DNA of 64,000 nucleotides, from positions 5,557,417 to 5,621,416 of the forward strand of contig NZ_CM001441.1 of the NCBI RefSeq assembly GCF_000244895.1, in the 5' to 3' direction. Source of the stretch: Desulfosporosinus youngiae DSM 17734 (GTDB lineage: Bacteria; Bacillota; Desulfitobacteriia; Desulfitobacteriales; Desulfitobacteriaceae). The notes under the pieces are model-generated. The model did no database searches. It saw only the letters and a program-made list of their open reading frames with translations, and was not told where the DNA came from. Positions 36,985-45,797 of this stretch are shown one piece after another (positions within the stretch are counted from its first letter, which is position 1; each line of letters starts with the position of its first letter). Both the position numbers and the translations under genes were made by a program.

Positions 36985-37221
36985 TCAATTCGTAATTAAA
37001 CGGTATTCGCCAGGATTAACCCTTTCAAGAACACGTAAATCCTCTCGGACATTTGAAGAGCTATTTCCACCACAAGATATCGGAACCATATCCGCCATAG
37101 GGGTACCGAAATCTTTCCATAAGTCCCCGTATTTCTGACAAACATATTCTTCAATTTCATACTTATTTTTTGTTCCACCTAAAGCCTTAAAAGCTTCAAT
37201 AATAGCCTCGGGTTGCGTCAT
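36985..37221 (-). CDS. Small hypothetical protein, winged-helix-like
   Basis: A 78-residue protein: MTQPEAIIEAFKALGGTKNK, EIEEYVCQKYGDLWKDFG, a short loop and a strand-rich end, RVLERVNPGEYRLI. The helix order and final wing-like strand recall HARE-HTH or wHTH domains, so DNA binding is possible. GGAGAAATACGA precedes the start. It is the first gene of the orphan minus-strand cluster and is divergent from the ligase gene remnant. Confidence 0.5.
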   Translation of the reverse strand: MTQPEAIIEAFKALGGTKNKYEIEEYVCQKYGDLWKDFGTPMADMVPISCGGNSSSNVREDLRVLERVNPGEYRLITN

Positions 37222-37443
37222 TCGTATTTCTCCTTTGCTTAAGGCTCGTATTCCTTAGCACATTCCATTATTCTGACATTCTATATGATAATTCTTTATA
37301 AGTTTCTAAATTCCTCCAACTTAGTGCGACAAACCAAAAAAGGGCACCTAGTTAGCGTCAACCCCTCCAGCCTTCCAGTCTACCAACACTTCCCACCTGA
37401 CTGTAAGCTTTTCCCATGTTAAACTTCGGTAGAGGTGTAAGTT

Positions 37444-37518
37444 ATGTTTATAAGCTCAATGCTTCTACTCAAGATAGATAGCCCGTTCGACAGCAACGAA
37501 TGGCTTAGCGAGCTAAAA
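37444..37518 (+). pseudogene. ATP-dependent DNA ligase (LigD-type), 5' fragment
   Basis: The first 25 codons of a ligase: MFISSMLLLKIDSPFDSNEW, then LSELK. GAGGTG lies 6 bases before the ATG. The reading frame is interrupted after the codon of the catalytic lysine by the integrated element; the next codon, TTA of LDGIRF, is at 50006. Joining the two gives the unbroken motif I, E-L-K-L-D-G-I-R. No ku gene is in the window. Confidence 0.85.
37511..37518 (+). repeat. Left copy of the 8-bp junction repeat (core site)
   Basis: AGCTAAAA at 37511-37518 recurs at 49998-50005. One copy is enough to rebuild the ligase gene (GAG CTA AAA TTA GAT), so the two bound the integrated element. Confidence 0.8.
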
Positions 37519-37537
37519 GTATCTCCATAAAAAAAGG

Positions 37538-37737
37538 TGTACAATAATTATAATTCAATCCCTATTGCCATTTTATATGCGTTGATGTGATGTTTACCGA
37601 GTGTACATAATTGCTTTCTTGTACATAAATGATGGATTAGGAAAGGTATTTTTGTGCAAATTCATAAAATAATAATAGGCTTCGCGCTGATTTTGATATT
37701 GCCAATTAGTGTTTATATATGTACCCTGTATGTACAG
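37538..37737. promoter_or_regulatory. Left-end array of TGTACA words
   Basis: TGTACAA (37538), TGTACAT (37602 and 37620) and TGTACAG (37731) occur within 200 bases of the left border. The same word clusters at the right border. Likely recombinase arm-type sites or operators of the adjacent RHH gene; the sequence does not decide. Confidence 0.5.
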
Positions 37738-37785
37738 GGTATTTTTTGTGTAGTGCGAAGGGAGTGCTTGTTTTGGCAGGAATGA
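37654..37785 (+). CDS. Small single-span membrane peptide
   Basis: A 43-codon frame from GTG, preceded by AGGAAAGG at 7 bases. The product is a probable transmembrane helix: HKIIIGFALILILPISVYIC, then TLYVQGIFCVVRREC. Its stop overlaps the ATG at 37782 of the next gene as ATGA, which suggests translational coupling. A terminator-like hairpin lies inside its last third. It may be a leader peptide or a genuine small protein; no homolog recognised. Confidence 0.4.
   Translation: MQIHKIIIGFALILILPISVYICTLYVQGIFCVVRRECLFWQE
37722..37747 (+). terminator. Terminator-like hairpin within the small ORF
   Basis: TACCCTGTA (37722-37730) and TACAGGGTA (37733-37741) are followed by TTTTTT. It lies upstream of the RHH gene, so it could attenuate that gene; translation of the small ORF would cover and melt it. 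Confidence 0.6.
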
Positions 37786-38669
37786 TTCAATTTAGATTTA
37801 ATGCTGACTACGTACAACGTTTTGATTCATTGGCAGCACGTCTTGGACTCAATAGAACCCAGGTGATTCGGAATTTATTATCTAACGATACTATTCTTAT
37901 TGACATGATAGAAGAAAAGGCCAAAACCTTACAACAAATAACTATAGAAGATGTATTTGGAGCCAAAGAAGGGACACCTTCCATAATCACTATCAGGTTG
38001 AACAAGGTTTTTGAAGAGCGTTTTAACGATTTGGCCGCTGGCTTAGGTATTAACAGAGTTCAGGTCTTACGTAATCTGCTAAGTGGGGACGAGATTTTGG
38101 TTTCTGGCGTTTGTAAGAAAGCTAAGACTATTAAAGTACGGTCTCTTGATGCTGTGAAAAATGAACAGAATCCCTCATGTCAACAACCTGTAAATAATAT
38201 TGCTGTAGAGTCTTTTAGCACCTCTCAAGAGCATCAGAAGCATCAAGATGGAATTAACCTTTTCTCAAAGTTTTATGGTGAGAACGAACATACTCAAAGC
38301 CCTTTAAGACGAGGCAGAAAGAAGAAAATTCTTTCGGATATTGACCACTCGGAAGAGAGACGACTAATTATAGCCCATCTAAACAAAATGACAGGTAAGA
38401 ATTTCGGGCTAGATACTAAAGAGTCATTAACTGCAATAGACAAAATGCTTGAGGAAGGTAAAAAGCTAGACGAGTTCATTCGGATTATTGACAATATGGT
38501 TTCTGTGTGGCTAGATGATCCCAAGATGAACGTTCGACTTTGCCCTGAGACACTATTTCGTCCTAGACATTGGGAAAAATATCTGAATGCTAATTCATCC
38601 TCGAATGGCGATATAAAACAGACAGGATTAAAAAAGAAAAACGACAAGTACGAAAATTTCTATCTATAA
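37773..38669 (+). CDS. Double ribbon-helix-helix protein with a phage replisome-organiser C-terminal domain
   Basis: About 298 residues. Two tandem ribbon-helix-helix modules open the protein: MIQFRFNADYVQRFDSLAARLG, continuing LNRTQVIRNLLS, then IITIRLNKVFEERFNDLAAGLG, continuing INRVQVLRNLLSGD. After a linker with a basic patch (RRGRKKKIL), the last 90 residues (IAHLNKMTGKNFGLDTKESL, then IDNMVSVWLDDPKMNVRLCPETLFRPRHWEKYL) match the Phg_2220_C domain of phage replisome organisers. Start at TTG 37773 has AAGGGAG 8 bases upstream; ATG 37782 is the alternative. Role in element replication or regulation is inferred. Confidence 0.7.
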   Translation: MAGMIQFRFNADYVQRFDSLAARLGLNRTQVIRNLLSNDTILIDMIEEKAKTLQQITIEDVFGAKEGTPSIITIRLNKVFEERFNDLAAGLGINRVQVLRNLLSGDEILVSGVCKKAKTIKVRSLDAVKNEQNPSCQQPVNNIAVESFSTSQEHQKHQDGINLFSKFYGENEHTQSPLRRGRKKKILSDIDHSEERRLIIAHLNKMTGKNFGLDTKESLTAIDKMLEEGKKLDEFIRIIDNMVSVWLDDPKMNVRLCPETLFRPRHWEKYLNANSSSNGDIKQTGLKKKNDKYENFYL

Positions 38670-38989
38670 TCTCTAAACCATGCTTGAATCGGCAAACTGA
38701 TACTACAGAGGCGTAAATCTCCTAATCTATTAATGAGATAATCAGAAGACTTTATCGTTTTGTATAATTAGATAATCGTTGCCAGATTTAATTGTGGAAA
38801 CTAGTTTTCGCATTAGTAGGATAACTGGAAGTTCACTAAATGGGAGTTTAGCGAACATCCCTGTCGGGGTAAAGACGCAATCACCGAAATTCTTTTCAAT
38901 TCCTCAGCGATCTCCTCCAAATAAATTTATGCAGGTATCATTTAATTAGGCTATTGTATCTTTCAGGGCCTTTTTTGAATTTCTTGTCC

Positions 38990-39020
38990 AGTATAAAATG
39001 AAGCGGAACTAATCATAATA
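38990..39020 (+). promoter_or_regulatory. Candidate sigma-G promoter of the gerA operon
   Basis: AGTATA (38990-38995) and CATAATA (39014-39020) are 18 bases apart; the latter fits the sigma-G -10 pattern CATNNTA. It is about 70 bases before gerA. The rest of 38670-39088 holds no gene. Weak evidence, but expected for forespore genes. Confidence 0.35.
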
Positions 39021-39088
39021 AATGCGAATAATAAAATTCTATATTTTACCTTTATCGCTAAATTATTAATCTAAGGTGTTGACCGCTT

Positions 39089-40576
39089 ATGTTTTGGAAA
39101 AAGAGGAAAAGTGGAAGCGACCGGAAACAAAATGACCCTAACAAGGAAGTTGAAAATACAACTTTAACACTAGATACTCTGAAAAACATTGTGGTGAACA
39201 TGGATGATGCAGAAATCATTGAACGTCAAATTAATCCAGACCATAAGGTTACACTTCTGTATATAAGAACGTTGATTAATCAAGAACGTTTGAATGATGA
39301 AATTATTGAACCGTTGATCCATCATTCTCCAGCCCCTATTCACGAATGTATAAACGTTTGTAAAGCATCGAAAGTCAATGACTTAGATGAGGCTCAGAGG
39401 CAACTGATGGAGGGGGCGATACTTCTTCGTGATCGTAGTGAGGACCAATGGTTGGCCATTAAACTAGAAAATCCATTAAGCCGTTCCATTGAATCCTCTG
39501 AAACGGAAACCATTTTATTCGGTCCAAAAGATAGCTTTAGTGAACAAATAGAACAAAATGTTACACTGATTCGAAGGCGGCTACCACTGACGAAACTCAA
39601 AACGGAAAAGTTCACAGTCGGTTCTCTAACTAGAACACCGATTGTACTTATGTACATTGAGGGATTGACTAATCCTGAATTAATTACCATTGCGAAAAGT
39701 AAAATTCTTACTATTGATTATGATTTGTTTTTAGATTCATCTCAAGTTGCCGCGTTTATGGAGGATCACGTTCATAGTATCTTCCCCCAATTCCAACAGA
39801 CAGACCGTCCGGACTCATGTGTTTATGCTTTGGGCGCCGGAAAACTCACGATTTTGGTTGGCAATACTCCATTTGCATTAATTGCCCCTATCACATTTTT
39901 TGATCTCTTTATCTCTCCCGACGATTATATCCATCGATGGCTGATTGGAAGTTTTTTGCGTGGCGTTCGCTTTGTAAGCTTTTTTCTTTCGCTGACCATG
40001 ATCCCTCTCTATGTCGCTATAAACACACATCATTATCAAATGTTTCCCCTTCAAGTGCTATTCGTTTTATTAGAATCCAGAAGCAAATTGCCTTTTACCC
40101 CATTTTGGGAAGCATTTCTAATGTTAATCATAATCGAAATCATAATTGAAGCCAGTCTTCGAATGCCTACGAAGACTGGACAAACTTTAGGAGTAATTGG
40201 CGGGATTGTCATTGGGCAGGCTTCTGTTGAAGCCGGATTTGCAAGTAAAGTGTTAATTGTCACAGTAGGTATTTCCACAATTGCTTCGTTTTTAGTTCCC
40301 AATTATCTGATGGTCAAAGCTAACAGGCTACTTTTATTTGCTTTTATGCTACTTTCGTCAATTCTTGGAATATTTGGTATGGCACTTGGGTTCATTATAG
40401 TTCTCGTTCATTTGAATGGGCTTACATCACTGAAACAGCCTTACTTTGCCCCAATTGCTCCTTTACATATGAGCGATTGGAAGGATCTTTTTATTCGCGC
40501 ACCCTTGCAGTGGATCAAGACGCGTCCTGTTTCTTTATATCCCCTGCAGAAATGGCGATCCAGCCGAAGGAGATGA
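39089..40576 (+). CDS. gerA: Spore germination receptor subunit A
   Basis: A 495-residue GerAA-family protein of the inner spore membrane. The hydrophilic N-terminal half (residues 1-270) contains DAEIIERQINPDHKVTLLYI, GAILLRDRSEDQWLAIKLEN and SSQVAAFMEDHVHSIFPQFQQTDRPD. The C-terminal half has about five transmembrane helices, with PITFFDLFISPDDYIHRW, LLESRSKLPFTPFWEAFLM and GVIGGIVIGQASVEAGF, the conserved core. With GerB and GerC it forms the nutrient receptor and probably an ion channel. All motifs are intact. It is cargo of the integrated element. Confidence 0.95.
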   Translation: MFWKKRKSGSDRKQNDPNKEVENTTLTLDTLKNIVVNMDDAEIIERQINPDHKVTLLYIRTLINQERLNDEIIEPLIHHSPAPIHECINVCKASKVNDLDEAQRQLMEGAILLRDRSEDQWLAIKLENPLSRSIESSETETILFGPKDSFSEQIEQNVTLIRRRLPLTKLKTEKFTVGSLTRTPIVLMYIEGLTNPELITIAKSKILTIDYDLFLDSSQVAAFMEDHVHSIFPQFQQTDRPDSCVYALGAGKLTILVGNTPFALIAPITFFDLFISPDDYIHRWLIGSFLRGVRFVSFFLSLTMIPLYVAINTHHYQMFPLQVLFVLLESRSKLPFTPFWEAFLMLIIIEIIIEASLRMPTKTGQTLGVIGGIVIGQASVEAGFASKVLIVTVGISTIASFLVPNYLMVKANRLLLFAFMLLSSILGIFGMALGFIIVLVHLNGLTSLKQPYFAPIAPLHMSDWKDLFIRAPLQWIKTRPVSLYPLQKWRSSRRR

Positions 40577-40580
40577 TCAC

Positions 40581-41702
40581 TTGCCCTCACCTTCGTTATT
40601 TGAAAAATCGTCTCCCTTTAGCGGCGTTTATTTCATGTTGATGGTCAATCGAATGCAAATGCTTTACTATTTTATAATCATGCCGAGGCATTTAGTTCAT
40701 CCTTATATGATTATGGGGATTATGGCCGTAGGAATCTTGTCGCAAGTTAATTTGATGCTGTTATCCAAGTGGTTTTCATCTGATTTTTCAGTGCAGGGTT
40801 ATCAAGGATTCGTGCAGCTATTAGGTGAAAGGACGGTTAGAGTATTTGCTTTTCTTGGTTTGTTTCTAATCTTGCTCAGAATAACTGTAATGACACTGGG
40901 ATTTGTGGAAATCGCGCACCAATATATATTTCCCTCGATGACTTCCAATTGGTTAATTCTTTCCATCTTTATAGTCTGCTTTTACCTAGCCTCTCAAGGG
41001 ATGGAGAATACCATACGTTTTGTTGTGATCGCATTTCTAAGTACAATTTGGATGGTGATCATATATTATTCATTTTTCTTTCCGCCGATTGCTTCTATGC
41101 ATGATTTATATCCTTTGATGCCGCCGGAATGGTCGGCAATTTCTTGGAAAGGGTTGTTATTGGTTTGGTCCTCACTGTCAGGAGTTGAATTTTTGGTATG
41201 TTTGACTCCTTGGCTAAGGCCAAAGCAAAAGATGCTAAAATACTTGACGATCGGCAATACGATCTCAGTCTTAGAATATCTAGTCTTATTTATATCATCG
41301 CTATTATTTTTTGGTTCCAATTACTTAGACAAAACGAAGTATCCTGTACTTGATATGGTTCGGTACCTGCAATTTCCTGCCTATGAACGAATTGATATAG
41401 TTTTGATCTCGGTCCATCTGTTTGTCCTTGTATTTGTTAACTCAATTTTCATTTTATTATTTTATGGGGCTATCCGAATCCTCTTGGGAAAAGGGGTGCG
41501 ACAGACCACACGAATGGGTTTTGCGGCAAGTTTTATAATAATTCTTGTAAGTATCCTCGTAATCAATGAGTGGTTCTGGAAATCCGGCGAAGAACAGAAC
41601 ATTTGGCTGAACCTTCAGATTGGAGTAGGAGCATTCACCTACCTTTTAGTTCCGGCCTTCCTTCTGGTAGCCACTAAACTGAAGGGGCGTTTCAAAGTAT
41701 GA
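40581..41702 (+). CDS. gerB: Spore germination receptor subunit B (amino acid permease-like)
   Basis: A 373-residue GerAB-family membrane protein with ten predicted helices, related to amino-acid/polyamine transporters and thought to bind the germinant. It begins SPFSGVYFMLMVNRMQMLYY and has VKHPYMIMG-like and FLVCLTPWLRPKQ segments typical of the family. The TTG start is supported by AAGGAG 10 bases upstream; it lies 4 bases after gerA. The end overlaps gerC by 4 bases. Ligand cannot be predicted. Confidence 0.93.
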   Translation: MPSPSLFEKSSPFSGVYFMLMVNRMQMLYYFIIMPRHLVHPYMIMGIMAVGILSQVNLMLLSKWFSSDFSVQGYQGFVQLLGERTVRVFAFLGLFLILLRITVMTLGFVEIAHQYIFPSMTSNWLILSIFIVCFYLASQGMENTIRFVVIAFLSTIWMVIIYYSFFFPPIASMHDLYPLMPPEWSAISWKGLLLVWSSLSGVEFLVCLTPWLRPKQKMLKYLTIGNTISVLEYLVLFISSLLFFGSNYLDKTKYPVLDMVRYLQFPAYERIDIVLISVHLFVLVFVNSIFILLFYGAIRILLGKGVRQTTRMGFAASFIIILVSILVINEWFWKSGEEQNIWLNLQIGVGAFTYLLVPAFLLVATKLKGRFKV

Positions 41703-42787
41703 CGCATATAAAACGAGTAGTTTTATTGATGATAATAATAAATATCGTCTTTTTGAGCGGATGTTCTTCTTTTTTTGTGGAGAACAATACGGTCGAAGAA
41801 ATCGCTCCTGTTATTTTCTGGTCTATCCAAGAAGGTGAGTCAGGTAAATTGAAAATAAGCACATTGGTGCCGCCATTGATCAATGAGAAGAAAAGTATGC
41901 TCACCCTTCAAGTTAATCTATTAAAACAGGGAAGAAAGGACTTTAATTTAGTTTATTATCGCGAATTGAAATCAGGACAACTCAGAATGTTGTTTATCAG
42001 CGAAGAGCTTGCCAAAAAAGGGATTCTTCCCCTTATCGACACCCTTCTCACAGATCCCGATATCTCCCAACGGCTCTATCTCGTGGTCATCAAAGGAAAT
42101 TTTGATGATTACATCAGAAATCAAGTAGATAAACAAGAAAACCTAGATTATTTTCTTTATCGCATGCTTAAACATTATGAAACAAAAAATCAAGGGGATA
42201 TCACTGTAATTAATTTGCATCAATTCTTGAAACGGTTGTACTCTCCATTTTCAGATCCCATACTGCCTGTTTTTAAAGTTAACAAAGAAAATTTCATCTA
42301 CAATGGAACTGCCTTTTTCAAGGATGACAAATTAGTTGCAACCATCAGCGACATGAATGATCAAATTCTCCAACTCCTTAATAACGATTATTACCTCAAA
42401 CTCTTACCGATTCCGTCCTTAGCCGTCTCTTTAGGTCAGATTCGTTCAAAGGTTATTATAAAATTAGCTCCAGACTACTCGTCAATTTCAATTAAGGTGA
42501 ATTTGGTTGGCAGAATCGAGGAGTACCGGGGGGATAAAAATATAGTCGATAGTGACGAATTAGAGGACCTTAATCAAGAGATCAAATCCTATTTGGAAAA
42601 ACAAACAACTGCGTTACTACAGAAAATGCAACAGTGGAAAGTTGATCCTTTACAAGTGGGGACACACTCGCTTACCCCCTTCTCGCAACCAATCAAGGAC
42701 GAAGAGTGGTTAAGGAAATGGGGGAATATGGAATTACAGATCAATTATCAGCTTGATCTCCAAACAATGACGAATGTGAACAAATAA
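41699..42787 (+). CDS. gerC: Spore germination receptor lipoprotein subunit C
   Basis: A 362-residue GerAC-family lipoprotein. The signal peptide ends in a lipobox LSGC with Cys22 as the lipidated residue. Three-domain GerC features are visible: QEGESGKLKISTLVPPL, LRMLFISEELAKKGILPLIDTLLTDPDISQR, a middle NGTAFFKDDKLV domain and a C-terminal half with DDLNQEIKSYLEKQ-like helix and TALLQKMQQWKVDPLQVG. Start overlaps gerB (ATGA). It completes an intact A-B-C operon on the mobile element. Confidence 0.93.
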   Translation: MTHIKRVVLLMIIINIVFLSGCSSFFVENNTVEEIAPVIFWSIQEGESGKLKISTLVPPLINEKKSMLTLQVNLLKQGRKDFNLVYYRELKSGQLRMLFISEELAKKGILPLIDTLLTDPDISQRLYLVVIKGNFDDYIRNQVDKQENLDYFLYRMLKHYETKNQGDITVINLHQFLKRLYSPFSDPILPVFKVNKENFIYNGTAFFKDDKLVATISDMNDQILQLLNNDYYLKLLPIPSLAVSLGQIRSKVIIKLAPDYSSISIKVNLVGRIEEYRGDKNIVDSDELEDLNQEIKSYLEKQTTALLQKMQQWKVDPLQVGTHSLTPFSQPIKDEEWLRKWGNMELQINYQLDLQTMTNVNK

Positions 42788-42889
42788 GTGATGGATGAAT
42801 TAAGATTGGTCGTTGATTAGTGGACAATCACATCTCAAATACATCAAATAAAGTTACTCGACTAATCTAAACATTGCTATTAGCATCTC

Positions 42890-43204
42890 ACAGTTAATCT
42901 GTGGTTTTTTGCACAGGATGCAACTCGCACGTATAGCGTTGTTCATATAGTGTTAGATATAGATGGATTTTTAAAAGAAGATGGTGTATGGGTTAAGGGA
43001 TCTAGTATTGATTTTTTAACAACAAATTTCGGACTTTATGTAACCGCAAAAAAAGATGGAAAACGCAACACAAGAGGACCTCAGGCGATTTTTAAATTAC
43101 TTAGCGCGATAGGAATTACTTGCAGAATTACATTCGCTAAAGACCCAAATTCTGAACGTATCTTTAAAACTTTGACTTCCAGTTATTCTTATAACTCGAT
43201 GTAA
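42890..43204 (+). pseudogene. ORF remnant without a start codon
   Basis: The plus-strand frame is open from just after a TAG near 42884 to 43204 (about 105 codons). It contains LWFFAQDATRTYSVVHIVLD, VWVKGSSIDFLTTNFGLYVT and NTRGPQAIFKLLSAIGITCRITF. The only in-frame start is a GTG at 42950 without a ribosome site, and the sequence before it still looks coding, so this is probably a gene with its 5' end lost. No family recognised. Confidence 0.4.
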
Positions 43205-43232
43205 GGATTGGGCCTACGCTCCAGTGAAAGAA

Positions 43233-43262
43233 GGCGATGACTTCATAGTCACCGCCCTCTTT
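43233..43262 (+). terminator. Terminator hairpin after the ORF remnant
   Basis: GGCGATGAC (43233-43241) and GTCACCGCC (43248-43256) pair with one mismatch and are followed by CTCTTTT. The rest of the gap up to 43444 contains a GTACCTAGGTAC palindrome (43390-43401) and no gene. Confidence 0.65.
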
Positions 43263-43444
43263 TCATGTTTTTTGCTCTTAGCTGAACAAGGTGTTTTTAG
43301 CTCTTTTAGCCTTAATTATCTGAGCGAAAACCTTTGAGAAATTCAATGCGATTTTGACTTTTGAACCTAAGAATGGAACCCGTTATTAGTACCTAGGTAC
43401 CTTTTTCTGAGTTTTGGTTGCTTCGCCTAACAAGAATTAAGGAC

Positions 43445-44128
43445 CTAAAGGTCCTTCTTGAAAATGTTACCAAACCTGTTTTCTATATTTGAAAGGTTAG
43501 AATTTTTCTCCGCAGGATTAGAGCCTTTGGTTTCGAATAAAGATTCCATATTTTCAAGAGTCGTATGTTTCCTGTTATTACTGTCAAATATAATTAAATT
43601 ATCTTTAAGCTGGCTTTGAGAGTGTAGGTGAGGGAATGCGCTTGAAACCATTTGTTCATTGTACAATTGTTCATAATGTTTTACCTGCTCCCGTAAAAGC
43701 CGTATCTCGTCGTTTCTAAGCCTTAACTCCTCATTTTCACCTTTTCTTCGATTGAGCTCCTCTTTCAAATTCTTTGCCTCATTATAAAGTTCAATGAAGG
43801 TCGTCTCGATAAAATGCAGCTCGTGAATTATTTTGTTCTTGTCATTTTTGTACACTTCAAATATTTGTTCAATATTTGGGAAATATACATCATCATTATC
43901 TGTAAATCCAATAGACCTTGAGATTGGTTTATTTAATTCATCGATTGTTTCGGGTATACGCCTACTCCACGTATTTCTGCCAATTCCGGTTTCCTTTTCT
44001 AAGAAAAGATATGTTAGTTTTTGCCCCTTGATTTTATTTTTAATCTGTAACGCCATTTCTTTAAGTTGCTCATCACTATAGTTGGAAGGTCTACCTTTGC
44101 CAGCCTGTCCAACCCTTTCTTTAGTCAT
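43445..44128 (-). CDS. TnpC-like coiled-coil protein of the recombinase block
   Basis: A 227-residue basic/acidic protein. The N-terminus (GQAGKGRPSNYSDEQLKEMA, ending TGIGRNTWSRRIPETI) looks like a small helix-turn-helix DNA-binding region. Residues 90-150 form a coiled coil (LYNEAKNLKEELNRRKGENEELRLRNDEIRLLREQ). In Tn554 the third gene, tnpC, is a small accessory that sets orientation and efficiency; the same place and type here suggest that role. It overlaps the preceding recombinase gene by 8 bases. Confidence 0.65.
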   Translation of the reverse strand: MTKERVGQAGKGRPSNYSDEQLKEMALQIKNKIKGQKLTYLFLEKETGIGRNTWSRRIPETIDELNKPISRSIGFTDNDDVYFPNIEQIFEVYKNDKNKIIHELHFIETTFIELYNEAKNLKEELNRRKGENEELRLRNDEIRLLREQVKHYEQLYNEQMVSSAFPHLHSQSQLKDNLIIFDSNNRKHTTLENMESLFETKGSNPAEKNSNLSNIENRFGNIFKKDL

Positions 44129-45797
44129 ACCTGTCCTCCTCTATCAGTCTTGAATCAACCATTGCTTTTTGATTCATGTATTTGACCAGATTCTTTGAAT
44201 TTGTTTTTAATAATTCCTCTGAACCAGGGTGTTTAGATAGGAGTGATGAACTGCATTGTTCCCTCATAATTAGAAGGATTTCATTCATGCGTTGATTTAG
44301 GAAGGTGGAGAAGTCTTGTAACCATTGTATTCCTTGTTCGTATTTATCGATATCCGGCTTAAAGATATAGTTGTTGCACATCCTGCAATCCTCGACGCAT
44401 GAGTTAGGGAAGATTTCAATTTTCTCCTTGCAAAAACCGTAATCCACTTTTAACATTTTAGAGGCATCCTTATCATTGTAAATTTTTCCTCTATTGTAAA
44501 CATCCCTTCTCCATCCGATAAACCCCTCGGGAATTTCATTAGAAATTTTTTCTTCCAGAATGTGCTGAGCCAGGATATAGACATATGATTGGGAAAAATG
44601 TTCCGCATGAGAGTAGTAATTTTCCTGTGTGGCTATTACATCATGTCCTGCCATTCTTGCAATGGAAAGCATGTTAAAGCCCTGTAAAAACATATTGATA
44701 ATTGCGAAGTGCCTGGTATCACCTGGCTTAATTCTCTCAAGGTTGTTTTCCGAATATATGCCTTCAATTACCTCGGTATAAAACTCTAGCAGTAAAAAAT
44801 CAAAATTGTAGAGAGTCATCCTATTAAACGCTTGACTTTTGGGTCTTTTTCGGAACATTTGATAAAAATCCCGTGGAAAAAGGTATTCATCTTCAATTCC
44901 CAATTCCTCTAACTTAAATTTATAGGAAGAGATAATCTGGTACGTTTGACGATCAATTTGGATTAAATCATAATGAATTTCTTTTTTGGGTGTATCATTA
45001 TGATCCTTGATCCTTGGTACTTTAAGCCAAATAGTTCCGTCTGGTCTTGGTTCCAAGCAATTCATCTTCATTAAAAGGAACTCTGTTGGTCGCATAGGTA
45101 TAATATTCGAAACAAGCCACCAGATCATAATTGGCACGAATTTTAGGGTCTGTTCAATTGGCTTGGTCTGAAAAAAGTCGTTTAAGATATCGTTGAATGC
45201 CAGTACGTCGTTAAAATGCGGCAAATCCCGGCTGCTTGATTTTGAAAAGGGTACGGTGTTGCAAATACTTAATATCTGATTTTCCTGATCGCAAGGGAAA
45301 AAACTGATAAAGTTCTTTAACACGTTTGAAAGGTTATAAGAACGCGGCTCCGACATTGATAACATCGTCTGTTTCAGCCTGTCGGTTTTTTTAAAGCCGT
45401 TCGATACCCTAATCGTCTTTTTGAGGAGTTGGAGTTCATCGTAACACTTATGAGGGCTAACTCCTGTTGATCTACGGAACGTGATAAAGGCCTTAATGGC
45501 TTGGTTTAATTCCTCGAAAAGTTCTATATCAAATGCCAGTCGAAAATCGTTTGCCTTTATTGGGCATGGCATAATCCAGGTGCGATCATTAAAAGACTCT
45601 GCAATAATATACCCATTTTCTTTTAAAGCCAAAAAAGTGCTCAGATAACGTTCTGTTTCTGATTCGTCGTAATAAATTTGTTCGACTACGCTTACATTAG
45701 CGTGGCTGAATAAATCTTGAGAAATTTTTAGTTCCAAGCTGTTCACCTTATTCAATATAAATTTTGTCAGCCAGTTCGCTAAGCTTATTTCGTACAT
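44121..45797 (-). CDS. Tyrosine recombinase (third integrase of the block)
   Basis: A 558-residue site-specific recombinase. Catalytic-domain motifs: the first arginine in MRPTEFLLMKMN, a KVPRIKDHN strand, RHFAIINMFLQGFNMLSIARMAGHD and the nucleophile region TQENYYSHAEHFSQSYV. A Cys cluster (CVEDCRMCNNY) near the C-terminus is unusual for integrases but occurs in TnpB-type proteins. The start overlaps the 945-residue gene by 50 bases, so the block is translated as one unit. Which tyrosine is the nucleophile (YY pair) is not certain. Confidence 0.8.
   Translation of the reverse strand: MYEISLANWLTKFILNKVNSLELKISQDLFSHANVSVVEQIYYDESETERYLSTFLALKENGYIIAESFNDRTWIMPCPIKANDFRLAFDIELFEELNQAIKAFITFRRSTGVSPHKCYDELQLLKKTIRVSNGFKKTDRLKQTMLSMSEPRSYNLSNVLKNFISFFPCDQENQILSICNTVPFSKSSSRDLPHFNDVLAFNDILNDFFQTKPIEQTLKFVPIMIWWLVSNIIPMRPTEFLLMKMNCLEPRPDGTIWLKVPRIKDHNDTPKKEIHYDLIQIDRQTYQIISSYKFKLEELGIEDEYLFPRDFYQMFRKRPKSQAFNRMTLYNFDFLLLEFYTEVIEGIYSENNLERIKPGDTRHFAIINMFLQGFNMLSIARMAGHDVIATQENYYSHAEHFSQSYVYILAQHILEEKISNEIPEGFIGWRRDVYNRGKIYNDKDASKMLKVDYGFCKEKIEIFPNSCVEDCRMCNNYIFKPDIDKYEQGIQWLQDFSTFLNQRMNEILLIMREQCSSSLLSKHPGSEELLKTNSKNLVKYMNQKAMVDSRLIEEDRYD

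Noticed and set aside
37719-37772. Upstream ATG at 37719 as the start of the double-RHH gene
   Set aside because: It lies at the foot of the terminator-like hairpin, has no ribosome site, and the added residues do not belong to an RHH domain; 37773 or 37782 is better supported.
38830-38900. A stretch resembling the first half of a cyclic-di-GMP-I (GEMM) riboswitch (GCGAAC, then AAAGACGCAA)
   Set aside because: The second helix with the tetraloop receptor is missing and no terminator or start-site platform follows, so I do not call it.
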